Made by a program: the position numbers and the translations under genes. From positions 1 to 64,000 of the forward strand of contig JAIRRS010000112.1 of the NCBI GenBank assembly GCA_031255855.1: a stretch of DNA of 64,000 bases. Direction: 5' to 3'. Source of the DNA: Tannerellaceae bacterium (GTDB taxonomy: Bacteria; Bacteroidota; Bacteroidia; Bacteroidales; Tannerellaceae). Positions 26,041 through 35,846 of the stretch are shown here, one piece after another (position 1 is the first letter of the stretch; each line of letters opens with the position of its first letter). Under the pieces are notes generated by a model. The model was given only the letters and a program-made list of their open reading frames with translations, made no database searches and had not been told where the DNA came from.

Positions 26041-26066
26041 AGGCACAAGCCTTTCGGCCTGTGCCT
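26041..26066 (+). other. Hairpin before the susC-like gene
   Basis: AGGCACAaGCC and GGCcTGTGCCT (loop TTTC) form an imperfect stem of ten pairs in the 154-bp gap between fecR and the susC-like gene. It lacks a T tract. It may punctuate regulator and receptor expression. Confidence 0.4.
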
Positions 26067-26162
26067 AATCCGGAGTAATCCGTGCGAGAACACCATTGAG
26101 CTATACTCCAAATTGACCGTTTGATATAAGCTCAAAATGTTAACTTTAATTATTACAAATAT

Positions 26163-29100
26163 ATGAATAATACAAAAACAACTCTGAAAAAGAGGACGTA
26201 TTTTATTTCTTTTATTCTGTTTTTATTTTTCTCATTTACTATTCAGGCAAAAGAGACATCTGAGAAAATCACTCTATCATTCTCAAATATCCAATTATCA
26301 GAAGCAATTAAGAAAATACAGGCTATAAGTAATTATACTTTTTTTTATGATGCAAACAAAACTGATTTAACTCAAAAAGTCAGTTTAAAAGCTGATCAGA
26401 TGGATATTCATGAGATAATGAAGATAATGCTTAAATCAATGAACCTTTCTTTTGAGATAACCAATCGACAGATTGTATTAATATCAAAGTCAGAGGATCG
26501 TCAGAAAGTAAAAACAATAAATGGAATAATTACGGATACGTTTGGTGAACCTGTTATCGGTGCAAATGTCGTAGAAAAAGGAACAACAAATGGGATGATT
26601 ACCGGTATGGACGGAAGGTTCCGTCTTTCAGTAGCGGAAAATGCTGTGATACAGGTATCTTATATAGGCTTTACATCGCAAGAAATTAGTGTAAAGAATC
26701 GAATAAATTTTTCAATTAAGCTACAGGAAGAATCTCAAGATCTGAGTGAGGTTGTTGTTGTGGGGTATGGTATACAGAAAAAAGAGAATCTAACAGGTTC
26801 TATCTCTTCTGTTAATGGAGGTGAATTAGCCAAGCGTCCGGTTGGGCAAACATCTTTGGCATTACAAGGAATCGCTCCCGGTGTAACCATCACGCAACGA
26901 TCGGGGCAACCAGGACAGGATGCAGGAACTATTCGTATCAGGGGCATCGGTACATTGAATGATTCTGATCCTTTGGTATTAGTCGATGGAGTAGCCATGG
27001 GGCTGAATAGTATAGATCCTAATGTGATAGAGTCGGTATCCATATTAAAAGATGCGGCATCCGCATCTATCTATGGTTCGCGTGCAGCGAATGGGGTAAT
27101 ATTAGTAACAACGAAAAGAGCAAAAGATGGAGAATTTTCTGTTTCTTATAATGGATATGCCGGATGGCAAACGCCAATCGATCTACCGGATAAAGTGGGA
27201 GCTATAGACCATATGATAATGCTGAATGAAGCTTATATCAATGTAGGGAGAACTCCTTTATATACACAAGAATACATTCAGGAATACAAAGATAAAGGCT
27301 CCACTGACAGGGATCATTATCCGGATGTTGATTGGCAAAAAGCAGTATACAAAAACTATGCTTTTCAACAAAATCATTTTTTTACCTTAAATGGTGGGAC
27401 AGAGAAGATGCGTTTACTGGCGGCCGTTGGCTATTATGATCAACAGGGTATCATTCCTAATACAAGTTATGATAGAATTACTACCCGGCTGAATTCAGAT
27501 ATGCAATTCACAAATCGTTTTTCCGCTAAATTAGATATGTATGTAAAATATGATAATCAAAAAACACCGGGTAGTGGAATTAGAGATGTTGTTTATTGGG
27601 TTAATCGTGTACCATCCATTTATTCGGATGTATTATCTAATGGTAAATATGCTATTGGTTGGGACGGTGATAATGTACTTGCTTTTACAAAAGACGGGGG
27701 TTTTGCTAAAACAAAATCGCCTTCAGTAACAATGAGTGCAGCTTTGAAATATAAGTTTACGGATTATTTACAGGCAGATGTAAGTTATAGCCCTACCTAT
27801 TCTAACGATTTTGTTTCTACGTTTAATAAAAGTGTTGAAACTTATTATCCTGACGGCTCGTTGGCGTATACAAAGCCAGGTAAAACAGCTCTTTATGAAC
27901 ATCGAAAATGGGGACTGTCTCATGACTTCAAAGCATTACTTAATTTCAACAAAACATTTTTATTGGAGCATAATGTGAAGTTGTTGGGTGGTTTCCAATG
28001 GGAGAGTGGTATGGATGATTATATAGATGCGTCGAGAGATACGTATATTTTCCCGGAATATCCGAAGTTGAATGCGGGAGGTAGCGACAATCAAAAGGCT
28101 TCCGGTTCTGGTTCTGAATATGCGCTATTTTCATTATTCGGACGCGTTAACTATGATTATATGGGTAAATATTTGTTTGAAGCTAATGTCCGTTATGATG
28201 GTTCTTCCCGTTTTGACAGAGGGCATAAATGGGGTGTATTCCCTTCTTTCTCTGCAGGCTGGAGACTTTCGGAAGAAAGTTTTTGGGAGCCACTGAGTGA
28301 TATTGTGAATAATGCGAAGCTTAGAGTATCCTGGGGACAATTGGGAAATCAGAATATTGGTAATTATGCCTTTGCTTCCGTAGTAGCTTATGGTTCCTAT
28401 GTTATAGGAGGGCAACCTGTCACCAGCGGAGCCATTAATGATATGGCTAATACGACTATATCATGGGAAAAAACAGAAATGCTCGATATAGGATTAGATT
28501 TACAGTTCTTCTCTAAATTATCGGCTTCCTTCGATTATTATGACAAAAAAACAACTGATATTCTTTGGAAACTTAACGTACCTCTTACATTAGGTCTTAA
28601 CCCAACCTACCAGAATGCTGCAAAAGTGTCTAATAAAGGATGGGATTTGGAATTCAGATGGAATGATCGTATCAATGATTTTTCGTATGGGGCTTCCTTT
28701 ATGCTTTCGGATGTGAAAAATAAAGTGAAAGATTTAAAAGGGATTAGTATGACCGGCTTAACAGTTAACAGAGAAGGTTATCCGATTAATTCTATTTATG
28801 GGTTGGAAGCTATCGGTTTTATTTCGGAGGAAGACTATAATGCGGATGGTAGTTATAAACATGCTACACAATTCGGAGCGTTTGCAGCCGGTGATATTAA
28901 GTATAAAGATCAGAATAATGATGGTATGATCAATGATAAAGATGAGGTAATTATAGGAAATACAGTTTCTCGTTATACGTATAGTCTAAACCTGGATGCT
29001 GGTTGGAAAGGTTTTGATTTCAGTATGTTTTGGCAAGGCGTTAGAAAGGTCGACGGATATCTTAACAATCAGGCTACAATGCCTTTCTATTGGGGAGCCT

Positions 29101-29438
29101 CAGCGCTGGAAATCCATAAAGACCGGTGGACGCCTGAAAATCAAGGCGCCCGTTTTCCCCGCTTTGCCTTTAATGAAACAAACAATGAGCAGAATTCAAG
29201 TTTTTGGGTAGCAAATGCTGCTTATCTCAGATTGAAAAATGTAACGTTAGGGTATACATTACCCAAATCAATTACAGATAAGATCGGGATGTCCCGAATT
29301 CGTTTCTATGTAAGTGGACAGAATCTGTTATCTATTGATAATTTCTGGGAAGGTTTTGATGTGGAAGCGCCCGTTGGAGACGGGGCATTCTATCCTCAAT
29401 TAAAAGTGTTTACAGTCGGATTAGATGTTAAGTTTTAA
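26163..29438 (+). CDS. SusC-like TonB-dependent receptor with STN signalling domain
   Basis: The 1091-residue outer-membrane receptor imports oligosaccharides or similar ligands with energy from TonB. Order of domains: signal peptide (to about 30), STN domain (about 35-105, contacts FecR), CarboxypepD_reg-like domain (about 118-195, GIITDTFGEPVIGANVVEKG), the SusC linker LSEVVVVGYGIQKKENLTGS, plug (to about 320, with DGVAMGLNSIDPNVIESVSI and SIYGSRAANGVI) and a 22-strand barrel ending in VKF. The STN domain together with upstream sigma/anti-sigma marks it as a self-inducing receptor. The substrate cannot be told; no glycoside hydrolase is linked. Confidence 0.95.
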   Translation: MNNTKTTLKKRTYFISFILFLFFSFTIQAKETSEKITLSFSNIQLSEAIKKIQAISNYTFFYDANKTDLTQKVSLKADQMDIHEIMKIMLKSMNLSFEITNRQIVLISKSEDRQKVKTINGIITDTFGEPVIGANVVEKGTTNGMITGMDGRFRLSVAENAVIQVSYIGFTSQEISVKNRINFSIKLQEESQDLSEVVVVGYGIQKKENLTGSISSVNGGELAKRPVGQTSLALQGIAPGVTITQRSGQPGQDAGTIRIRGIGTLNDSDPLVLVDGVAMGLNSIDPNVIESVSILKDAASASIYGSRAANGVILVTTKRAKDGEFSVSYNGYAGWQTPIDLPDKVGAIDHMIMLNEAYINVGRTPLYTQEYIQEYKDKGSTDRDHYPDVDWQKAVYKNYAFQQNHFFTLNGGTEKMRLLAAVGYYDQQGIIPNTSYDRITTRLNSDMQFTNRFSAKLDMYVKYDNQKTPGSGIRDVVYWVNRVPSIYSDVLSNGKYAIGWDGDNVLAFTKDGGFAKTKSPSVTMSAALKYKFTDYLQADVSYSPTYSNDFVSTFNKSVETYYPDGSLAYTKPGKTALYEHRKWGLSHDFKALLNFNKTFLLEHNVKLLGGFQWESGMDDYIDASRDTYIFPEYPKLNAGGSDNQKASGSGSEYALFSLFGRVNYDYMGKYLFEANVRYDGSSRFDRGHKWGVFPSFSAGWRLSEESFWEPLSDIVNNAKLRVSWGQLGNQNIGNYAFASVVAYGSYVIGGQPVTSGAINDMANTTISWEKTEMLDIGLDLQFFSKLSASFDYYDKKTTDILWKLNVPLTLGLNPTYQNAAKVSNKGWDLEFRWNDRINDFSYGASFMLSDVKNKVKDLKGISMTGLTVNREGYPINSIYGLEAIGFISEEDYNADGSYKHATQFGAFAAGDIKYKDQNNDGMINDKDEVIIGNTVSRYTYSLNLDAGWKGFDFSMFWQGVRKVDGYLNNQATMPFYWGASALEIHKDRWTPENQGARFPRFAFNETNNEQNSSFWVANAAYLRLKNVTLGYTLPKSITDKIGMSRIRFYVSGQNLLSIDNFWEGFDVEAPVGDGAFYPQLKVFTVGLDVKF

Positions 29439-29458
29439 ATTCTAAATTAAAAAGTATT

Positions 29459-31126
29459 ATGAAAAACTGTTTATATTCAGTCTTGATCATTATAGGATTG
29501 TTTTTTTCTTCATGCGACGATGCATTAGAGACATATCCGTTGGATACACCCTCTTCTGCTACTTTCCCTAAAAATGAGAAGGAGTTGGAAATAGCGATAT
29601 GGGGATGTTATGGAGCCTTGTGGTTAGGAACAAACTACAACATGGTAATGTATGCCTTGTTAGATATTACAACAGATATTGCTTGGGAAAGAGCGGAAGT
29701 ATCTATGCAATCGATAGGCAACGGTTCGCATGATGTAAATAATGCATGGGTGATGGAGTTGTGGAAGAATAAATATATGGCCATAGGAAGATGCAACTAT
29801 TTATTAGATAACATCGAGCGGGCAAAAGAAAATACTACACCGGTTGTTTATGAAAGGATAAAAGCGGAAGCCAGGTTATTGAGAGCTTACCATTATCTGA
29901 TGCTGACGGAAATATGGGGTGATGTCCCATTGGTTACAAAAATGTTGTCATTAGATGAAGCATCCATTCCTAAAACACCCAAAAGTGAGGTGGTTGATTT
30001 TATTTTGAAAGAATTTGATGAAGCTGGCGAGGCTTTACCTTCCGGTATCAGTTCCGGTGAATGGGGACGTGTAAGTAAAGGAGTCGCGTTGGGTTTGAAG
30101 GCACGGACTGCTTTATATAATAAGATGTACGATGTAGCGGCCAAAGCGACTAAAGCGGTCATTGATATGGGGGAATATCAAATTGATGATAATTTTGAAA
30201 ATATATTTAAATCGGCTACACAAAGTACCAGTAAAGAGATAATGTTTTTCATTAATTATAAAGAAGGATATCGTGCGTCGGGTGTTATTTCGGGATGTAC
30301 TTCCAGGATGGGGGGAGGATATAGTAGTAAGATACCGGTTCAGGCTACTGTCGATTCGTATGATTGTACAGATGGTTTGCCTATTGATAGATCACCCTTA
30401 TATGATCCGCAAAAACCTTTTGAAAACCGCGACCCTCGTATGGGATATACAATTGTAGTACCGGGAGCGGAATATATGGGCTTTCAGTTCGAAACACATA
30501 AAGACAGTGTAGAATGTTGGAATTATAAAACTATTCCGGCAACGCGTGTCGCCAATCAGGATGCATTAAACCCATATGCTTCATTTTCGGGATATGTATG
30601 GCGTAAATACAATGAGATTTCAAACCCGAATGAACTGTATAATAATGAGACATCCTTTATTATTCTTCGATACGCAGACATTTTGTTAATGTATGCTGAG
30701 GCAAAAATAGAATTAGGAGAGATTGATGACTCAGTATATGATGCGATCAATCAGGTACGTGGACGTAAAGGGGTAGATATGCCGGCTATATCCGGTAAAT
30801 CTCAAACAGAACTACGTTATATTATACGAAAAGAACGTAAATGTGAATTTGCATGGGAAGGGCTTCGCTGGTCGGATATCAGAAGATGGGACATAGTAGA
30901 ACAGGTTATGACAGGGCCGCTGTACGGTCGTCCTCCCAAAGGCTATGCAAATACAGCCCCGAAAATAGATGAAAACGGAACACCCGATTATAGCTCGGTT
31001 TCTAATAAGGATGAAATGCGTGTAATAGAATTACGTGCATTTAATAAAAACAGGGACTATGTAATGCCTATTCCGCGGATTGAAACAGAAACAAATCCGG
31101 CATTGCTTCAGAATCCTAATTATTAA
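29459..31126 (+). CDS. SusD/RagB-family surface lipoprotein
   Basis: The 555-residue lipoprotein has a lipobox (FFSSC, Cys near 19) and the alpha-helical TPR-rich SusD fold: ARLLRAYHYLMLTEIWGDVPL in the N-terminal part and LRYADILLMYAEAKIELGE and RKERKCEFAWEGLRWSDIRRW in the C-terminal part. It forms the lid over the SusC barrel encoded 20 bp upstream and binds the ligand at the cell surface. Confidence 0.95.
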   Translation: MKNCLYSVLIIIGLFFSSCDDALETYPLDTPSSATFPKNEKELEIAIWGCYGALWLGTNYNMVMYALLDITTDIAWERAEVSMQSIGNGSHDVNNAWVMELWKNKYMAIGRCNYLLDNIERAKENTTPVVYERIKAEARLLRAYHYLMLTEIWGDVPLVTKMLSLDEASIPKTPKSEVVDFILKEFDEAGEALPSGISSGEWGRVSKGVALGLKARTALYNKMYDVAAKATKAVIDMGEYQIDDNFENIFKSATQSTSKEIMFFINYKEGYRASGVISGCTSRMGGGYSSKIPVQATVDSYDCTDGLPIDRSPLYDPQKPFENRDPRMGYTIVVPGAEYMGFQFETHKDSVECWNYKTIPATRVANQDALNPYASFSGYVWRKYNEISNPNELYNNETSFIILRYADILLMYAEAKIELGEIDDSVYDAINQVRGRKGVDMPAISGKSQTELRYIIRKERKCEFAWEGLRWSDIRRWDIVEQVMTGPLYGRPPKGYANTAPKIDENGTPDYSSVSNKDEMRVIELRAFNKNRDYVMPIPRIETETNPALLQNPNY

Positions 31127-31135
31127 TATAAAATG

Positions 31136-31207
31136 GAGAGTGTGTCAAAAAAACAAGAAATTTTATAACCACAAAATACACAAAATTGGCTTTTGACACA
31201 TTCTCTC
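31136..31207. repeat. MITE-like palindrome between susD and the FAD oxidoreductase
   Basis: A 72-bp element has near-perfect ends: GAGAGTGTGTCAAAA at 31136-31150 and, inverted, TTTTGACACATTCTCTC at 31191-31207 (ten bases of the arm pair perfectly, then a 2-base offset). The interior is AT-rich. It could be a miniature inverted-repeat element or a transcript hairpin that lowers expression of the downstream gene. Confidence 0.5.
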
Positions 31208-31220
31208 TATAAAGTATCTT

Positions 31221-32993
31221 ATGAAAAAAAATAGTTTATTTATCATATTATTATGCTGTTATGTAACAGCATATTCCCAGGTATGGGTGGAAGCAGAACA
31301 ATTTGAGAACAAAGGAGGTTGGGTAGTCGATCCTCAATTTATGGATCAAATGGGTTCTCCTTATCTGCTTGCTCATGGATTAGGAGAACCCGTTGAGTCG
31401 GCTATAACTTCAGTTTATTTTAAAGAGAAAGGGATATACAACATTTGGATCCGTACGAAAGATTGGGCGCCATTTCCTGCAGGTCCGGGTATATTCAAGC
31501 TAATTGTGAATAAAGAGGAAATACCTGTTACGTTTGGTGCAGATGGAAATTCTTCCTGGCATTGGCAGTATGGAGGTAGTGTGAAAATAGCAACGGATAC
31601 AGCTACACTTCTATTGAAAGACCTGACTGGTTTTGAAGGACGTATAGATGCGATTTACTTTTCTAAGAAAAAGAACGATATTCCCCCCAATGATTTAAAA
31701 GATTTAGCAATCTTCCGGCGGCAGTTACTGGGGTTACCTTCCGAACCTATAGATGAGGGCGAATACGACCTGGTAGTAGCTGGTGGAGGTGTTGCCGGTG
31801 TATGTGCTTCTATCCAGGCTGCTCGTCTGGGACTTAAAGTTGCTTTAATACAAAACCGCCCGGTATTAGGAGGGAATAACAGTTCGGAGATACGATTACC
31901 TATGTTGGGAGATATATATCGTAATTTGTATCCTAAACTAGGACGGATTGTTAGAGAGCTAAACACGGGAATTGTCCACGAAGTAGGATCCGTAGAGCAA
32001 TACGGGGATGGAAGAAAGTTATCCATCATTAATAATGAAAAAAATATTTCACTTTATCTATCGATGCATGTTTATGGTGTAGAAAAAATAGATAACAGAA
32101 TAACTGCCGTGTTGGCTAAAGAGATTGAAAGTGGTAAAGAATATCGCTTTAGTGCCCTTCTTTTTGCCGATTGCACCGGGGATGCATCATTAGGTGTTAC
32201 GGCAGGAGCCGGCTATAAAATGGGAAGAGAGAGTTTTACAGAAACGCATGAACCTAAAGCTCCTGCAATAGCAGATAGTTTAACGTTAGGAACAACAAAT
32301 CATTGGTATGCGACAGTAGAAAAAGAACCTTCTGGTTTTCCTGTATGTTCGTGGGCTGTTCAATTTTCGGATGAATATTATCTACCCAACACTTCGGGTG
32401 CTTGGTACTGGGAGTCGGGCTTCCATAAAGATAAGGTGAAAGATGCTGAAGAAGTGCGTGACTATAATTTCAGAGTTAATTATGGACATTGGTCCTATCT
32501 GAAAAACAACAAAAAAGAGGAATATGCCCGTTGGAAATTGGAATGGATGGCCTTTATAGCAGGAAAAAGGGAATCCCGTCGTCTGGAAGGTGATATTTTA
32601 TTGACAGAATTAGATATCAATAATCGTATCCAATACCCAGATGCCTGTGTTACAACTACCTGGGGGATTGACTTACATTATCCTGACCCTAAAAATAGCA
32701 AGTATTACCCTGGAGAAGAGTTTCTGGGAGTTGCTGATCATAACCGTACTTTTGAACCTTACCATATTCCATATCGTTGTTTTTATTCGAAAGATATAGA
32801 TAATTTGTTTATGGCAGGGCGGAATATAAGTGTGACACACATTGCTTTAGGAACAGTCAGAGTAATGAAAACGACAGGGATGATGGGAGAAGTTGTGGGT
32901 ATGGCTGCCTATTTATGCAAAAAGCATGCATGTACTCCCCGCGAAATATATAGTAAATATTTATCTGAATTCATTAACCTGTTGAACGATTAA
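31221..32993 (+). CDS. Exported FAD-dependent oxidoreductase with N-terminal beta-sandwich
   Basis: The 590-residue protein has a signal peptide (cleavage near TAYSQ), then a beta-rich domain of about 150 residues resembling the carbohydrate-binding/golvesin-type modules (WVEAEQFENKGGWVVDPQF...YNIWIRTKDW), then an FAD_oxidored domain. The Rossmann motif YDLVVAGGGVAGVCASIQAARLG (near 190) is followed by VLGGNNSSEIRLPMLG, and the C-terminal FAD-binding part has LFMAGRNISVTHIALG. Related proteins in sugar-utilisation loci are thought to oxidise or reshape saccharides in the periplasm. It follows susCD and probably acts on the imported ligand. The substrate is unknown. Confidence 0.82.
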   Translation: MKKNSLFIILLCCYVTAYSQVWVEAEQFENKGGWVVDPQFMDQMGSPYLLAHGLGEPVESAITSVYFKEKGIYNIWIRTKDWAPFPAGPGIFKLIVNKEEIPVTFGADGNSSWHWQYGGSVKIATDTATLLLKDLTGFEGRIDAIYFSKKKNDIPPNDLKDLAIFRRQLLGLPSEPIDEGEYDLVVAGGGVAGVCASIQAARLGLKVALIQNRPVLGGNNSSEIRLPMLGDIYRNLYPKLGRIVRELNTGIVHEVGSVEQYGDGRKLSIINNEKNISLYLSMHVYGVEKIDNRITAVLAKEIESGKEYRFSALLFADCTGDASLGVTAGAGYKMGRESFTETHEPKAPAIADSLTLGTTNHWYATVEKEPSGFPVCSWAVQFSDEYYLPNTSGAWYWESGFHKDKVKDAEEVRDYNFRVNYGHWSYLKNNKKEEYARWKLEWMAFIAGKRESRRLEGDILLTELDINNRIQYPDACVTTTWGIDLHYPDPKNSKYYPGEEFLGVADHNRTFEPYHIPYRCFYSKDIDNLFMAGRNISVTHIALGTVRVMKTTGMMGEVVGMAAYLCKKHACTPREIYSKYLSEFINLLND

Positions 32994-33208
32994 GAATTTT
33001 CATTCAAACCATTTTACACTCCCTCTTATACGAAGTTTTCCAGACGATCTTCCATCAGTAAGAGGCAAACGGTTGAAAGCCGGTTGAGACGACAACTATC
33101 TTATCAGGCTACTGGAAAATTAGGTGTGTCGGTCCTGTGGTGTTATGCTCTGCAACATACTTAACGTATTTTTGCTTTTGAGGTAATTCTCTTTCTATTG
33201 TGTAGTTA

Positions 33209-33240
33209 TATATTTGATTCAAATCTGAAACTTTGTTTCA
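33209..33240 (+). promoter_or_regulatory. Promoter with tandem palindromes before the IclR gene
   Basis: The -7 box TATATTTG (33209-33216) overlaps a perfect palindrome ATTTGATTCAAAT (33212-33224), followed by TGAAAC-TTT-GTTTCA (33226-33240) and the ATG at 33244. The arrangement suits an autoregulatory operator for the IclR-family protein. That binding is inference. Confidence 0.5.
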
Positions 33241-33243
33241 AAT

Positions 33244-34053
33244 ATGGAAAACACACTTCCAAATCTGGAAAAAATAGAAGAGAATTACAAAGTACCAAAT
33301 CTGGAAAAAGGGATTGCCGTATTGGAGTATTTGTCCCTTCAACCGATGGGTGAGACATTGCAGGAGATAAAGACCGCATTGGATATCTCACAAACTACTG
33401 CCTACCGTATTCTTAATACATTGGTACGTCTTGATTACCTCTCATATAACGAAGATTCCAAGCGTTACAGGCTTTCGCGAAAACTGCTGACGCTAGGTTT
33501 TCGTTCCCTGAATGAACATAACTTATTGGAAACTGTATTGCCCCGTCTGCGCGATTTACGCGACAGGGTAAAGGAAACAGCTTGTTTCGGCGTATTGGGA
33601 AGCCGGAAAGGAATATTTATCGAACAGGCGCAGGGGCATCATACTTTCCGTTTTGTACTTTCCCCCGGCAAACCGTTTGAGTTGCATTGTTCGGCTCCGG
33701 GAAAAGCTATCATGGCTTATTTGCCCGATACGGTATGCGAGCGGTATTTGTCGTATATGGAATTTACCCGTTATAATGAACGCACCATTGTTGGACGGAA
33801 TGAATACCTGAAGGAATTGGAAAAGGTAAGGCTGTACGGATACGCGCTTGATAATGAAGAAGAATTGAACGGCGTGATATGCGTAGGCGCTCCGGTATTT
33901 GATTATACGGGATATCCTTGCGGCGCTATTTGGATTTCAGGGCCGAAAGACCGTCTGACAAAAGAAGTTATTCAAACTTCAGCAAGGGAGATAATGGATA
34001 TTTCCGGGCTTATATCGGAAGAGCTGGGTTATGGGAAATCAAAAAAGACATAG
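33244..34053 (+). CDS. IclR-family transcriptional regulator
   Basis: The 269-residue protein has an N-terminal winged helix (about 20-85, VPNLEKGIAVLEYLSLQPMGETLQEIKTALDISQTTAYRIL, broken by the recognition helix) and a C-terminal ligand-binding domain (about 100-260) with GKAIMAYLPD and the late GVICVGAPVFDYTGYPCGAIWISGP. IclR proteins usually control catabolic operons and respond to pathway intermediates. It starts the cluster 33244-46914, ends 14 bp before the haem-protein gene, and overlaps no verified frame. It likely controls that operon and itself. Confidence 0.9.
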   Translation: MENTLPNLEKIEENYKVPNLEKGIAVLEYLSLQPMGETLQEIKTALDISQTTAYRILNTLVRLDYLSYNEDSKRYRLSRKLLTLGFRSLNEHNLLETVLPRLRDLRDRVKETACFGVLGSRKGIFIEQAQGHHTFRFVLSPGKPFELHCSAPGKAIMAYLPDTVCERYLSYMEFTRYNERTIVGRNEYLKELEKVRLYGYALDNEEELNGVICVGAPVFDYTGYPCGAIWISGPKDRLTKEVIQTSAREIMDISGLISEELGYGKSKKT

Positions 34054-34067
34054 ACAAACAATATACC

Positions 34068-35843
34068 ATGGCTATACTTGAATACATGTTTAAAAGTTCA
34101 TTGATGATTATTACTACCTGCTGTTGCCTTTCGTTTGCAGCAGCAAGTAATCCACCTTTTTTTACGACAGATATCGTTCTGAACGAAAAAGGAGAAATCT
34201 TCCTTTCACAAAAGGGGTTGAGACAGATTGATTTGTTCTCGGCCGATGGTTTGAAACGGATAAAATCATATCCTGTAGATGAAACGCCTACAGGTTTACT
34301 GTATGACAATAACAAAGTATATATTACAACGTTTGAAAAGACGGGCAAACTCCAGGTACTTAATTTGGAATCGGGTAGGATAGAGGCTGCCATTCCTGTC
34401 GGATCAGGCGCATGCCATCCTATGTTTGGTACGGATACACAGTATATATATGTATTAAACCAATTTTCGGGTACGGTATCTGAAATCAATTTGGAAAGCA
34501 AAAAAGTAACCCGTACGGCAAATGTATTGCGCGAACCTAAATCGGCCGTTTTTAGCAAAGACGGCAATTACTTGTTTGTTGCGAACTTTTTACCGGCGCA
34601 ACGAGCGGACGAAGATTATGTAGCCGCATGTGTATCTGTGGTTGACATGAAAACTTTTAATAAGATAAAGGATATACAATTAGCTAACGGAAGTAATGCC
34701 CTTCGGGATATTTGTATTTCCCCTGATGGACAGTATGTTTATGTGTCTCATAACCTGGGTCGGTTTACAGTTCCTACTTCTCAACTACAACAAGGATGGA
34801 TGAACACTAGTGCATTCAGCATAATAGATGCGGGGAAACAAATTTTTTTAGGTTCCATATTGGTAGATGAACCCGAAAAGGGCGCAGCAGGTATTTGGAG
34901 TATCGAATGTACGGACGAGCAACTGTTCATAACCCATTCGGGTACGCACGAGGTAAGCATTATAGACCATGAGGCTATGCGGAAGAAGTTTGAAGTTTAT
35001 GCCGATAAAAAAACGTTAGAATACGACCTCCGTTTTTTGTACGGATTGCGGGAACGTGTGCCTTTACAGGGAAATGGTCCGCGAAGCATGGTGTTGAAAG
35101 GGAGTAAACTACTGATACCAACTTATTTTGCCGATGTATTGAATATCGTAGACACGAAAACAAATACTGTAAGTGCCGTGGAAATGAATCCCGGACGCAC
35201 GGAAACGCGGGAACATAAAGGAGAAAAATATTTTAATGATGCCAAAAATTGTTTCCAGGAATGGCAAAGTTGCAACGGTTGCCATCCGGGAGATGGACGT
35301 ATGGATGCGATGAACTGGGATTTGATGAACGACGGGATAGGCAATCCGAAGAATTGCAAAAGCCTTCTTTACAGCCATGTTACGCCGGCATGTATGATAT
35401 CGGGTATTCGGGCTTCGGCTGAGATAGCGGTGCATGCCGGTTTTAAACATATCCAGTTCTACAATATAGACGAAGAACGTTCATCATGTGTGGATGATTA
35501 CCTGAAAGCTCTTCGTCCGGTTCCCAGTCCATTGTTGGTAAATGGTGAATTGTCTGAAAAGGCAAAAGAAGGAAGAGTGGTGTTCGAGAAGCATAATTGT
35601 GGCGAATGCCATAGCGGCCCTTATTATACCGATATGAAGATGCACCGGATTGGCGACGATATTGAATTCGAAGAAGGATGGGATACGCCTGCGTTGATTG
35701 AAGTTTGGCGTACGGCTCCTTATTTATTTGATGGGCGTGCAGCAAGGATGGAAGATGTTTTCAAAGTCCACAAACATGGTATCAATAAGAAAATAACCCA
35801 AAAAGAAATAGAAGCATTGGCTGAATATGTAAATTCGTTATAG
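34068..35843 (+). CDS. Exported beta-propeller/dihaem cytochrome c protein
   Basis: The ATG at 34068 gives 591 residues with a signal peptide (to about FAAAS). Residues about 30-370 form a YVTN/YncE-like beta-propeller (NLESGRIEAAIPVGSGACHPM, SAVFSKDGNYLFVANF, CISPDGQYVYVSHNLG). The C-terminal part carries two haem c sites, CNGCH at 402-406 and CGECH at 511-515, in a MauG/cytochrome c peroxidase-like arrangement. Such proteins move electrons in oxidation of periplasmic substrates. A frame open from 33918 overlaps the IclR gene and is not used. It needs haem attachment, which ccsBA in the same cluster can supply. Confidence 0.82.
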   Translation: MAILEYMFKSSLMIITTCCCLSFAAASNPPFFTTDIVLNEKGEIFLSQKGLRQIDLFSADGLKRIKSYPVDETPTGLLYDNNKVYITTFEKTGKLQVLNLESGRIEAAIPVGSGACHPMFGTDTQYIYVLNQFSGTVSEINLESKKVTRTANVLREPKSAVFSKDGNYLFVANFLPAQRADEDYVAACVSVVDMKTFNKIKDIQLANGSNALRDICISPDGQYVYVSHNLGRFTVPTSQLQQGWMNTSAFSIIDAGKQIFLGSILVDEPEKGAAGIWSIECTDEQLFITHSGTHEVSIIDHEAMRKKFEVYADKKTLEYDLRFLYGLRERVPLQGNGPRSMVLKGSKLLIPTYFADVLNIVDTKTNTVSAVEMNPGRTETREHKGEKYFNDAKNCFQEWQSCNGCHPGDGRMDAMNWDLMNDGIGNPKNCKSLLYSHVTPACMISGIRASAEIAVHAGFKHIQFYNIDEERSSCVDDYLKALRPVPSPLLVNGELSEKAKEGRVVFEKHNCGECHSGPYYTDMKMHRIGDDIEFEEGWDTPALIEVWRTAPYLFDGRAARMEDVFKVHKHGINKKITQKEIEALAEYVNSL

Positions 35844-35846
35844 AAG

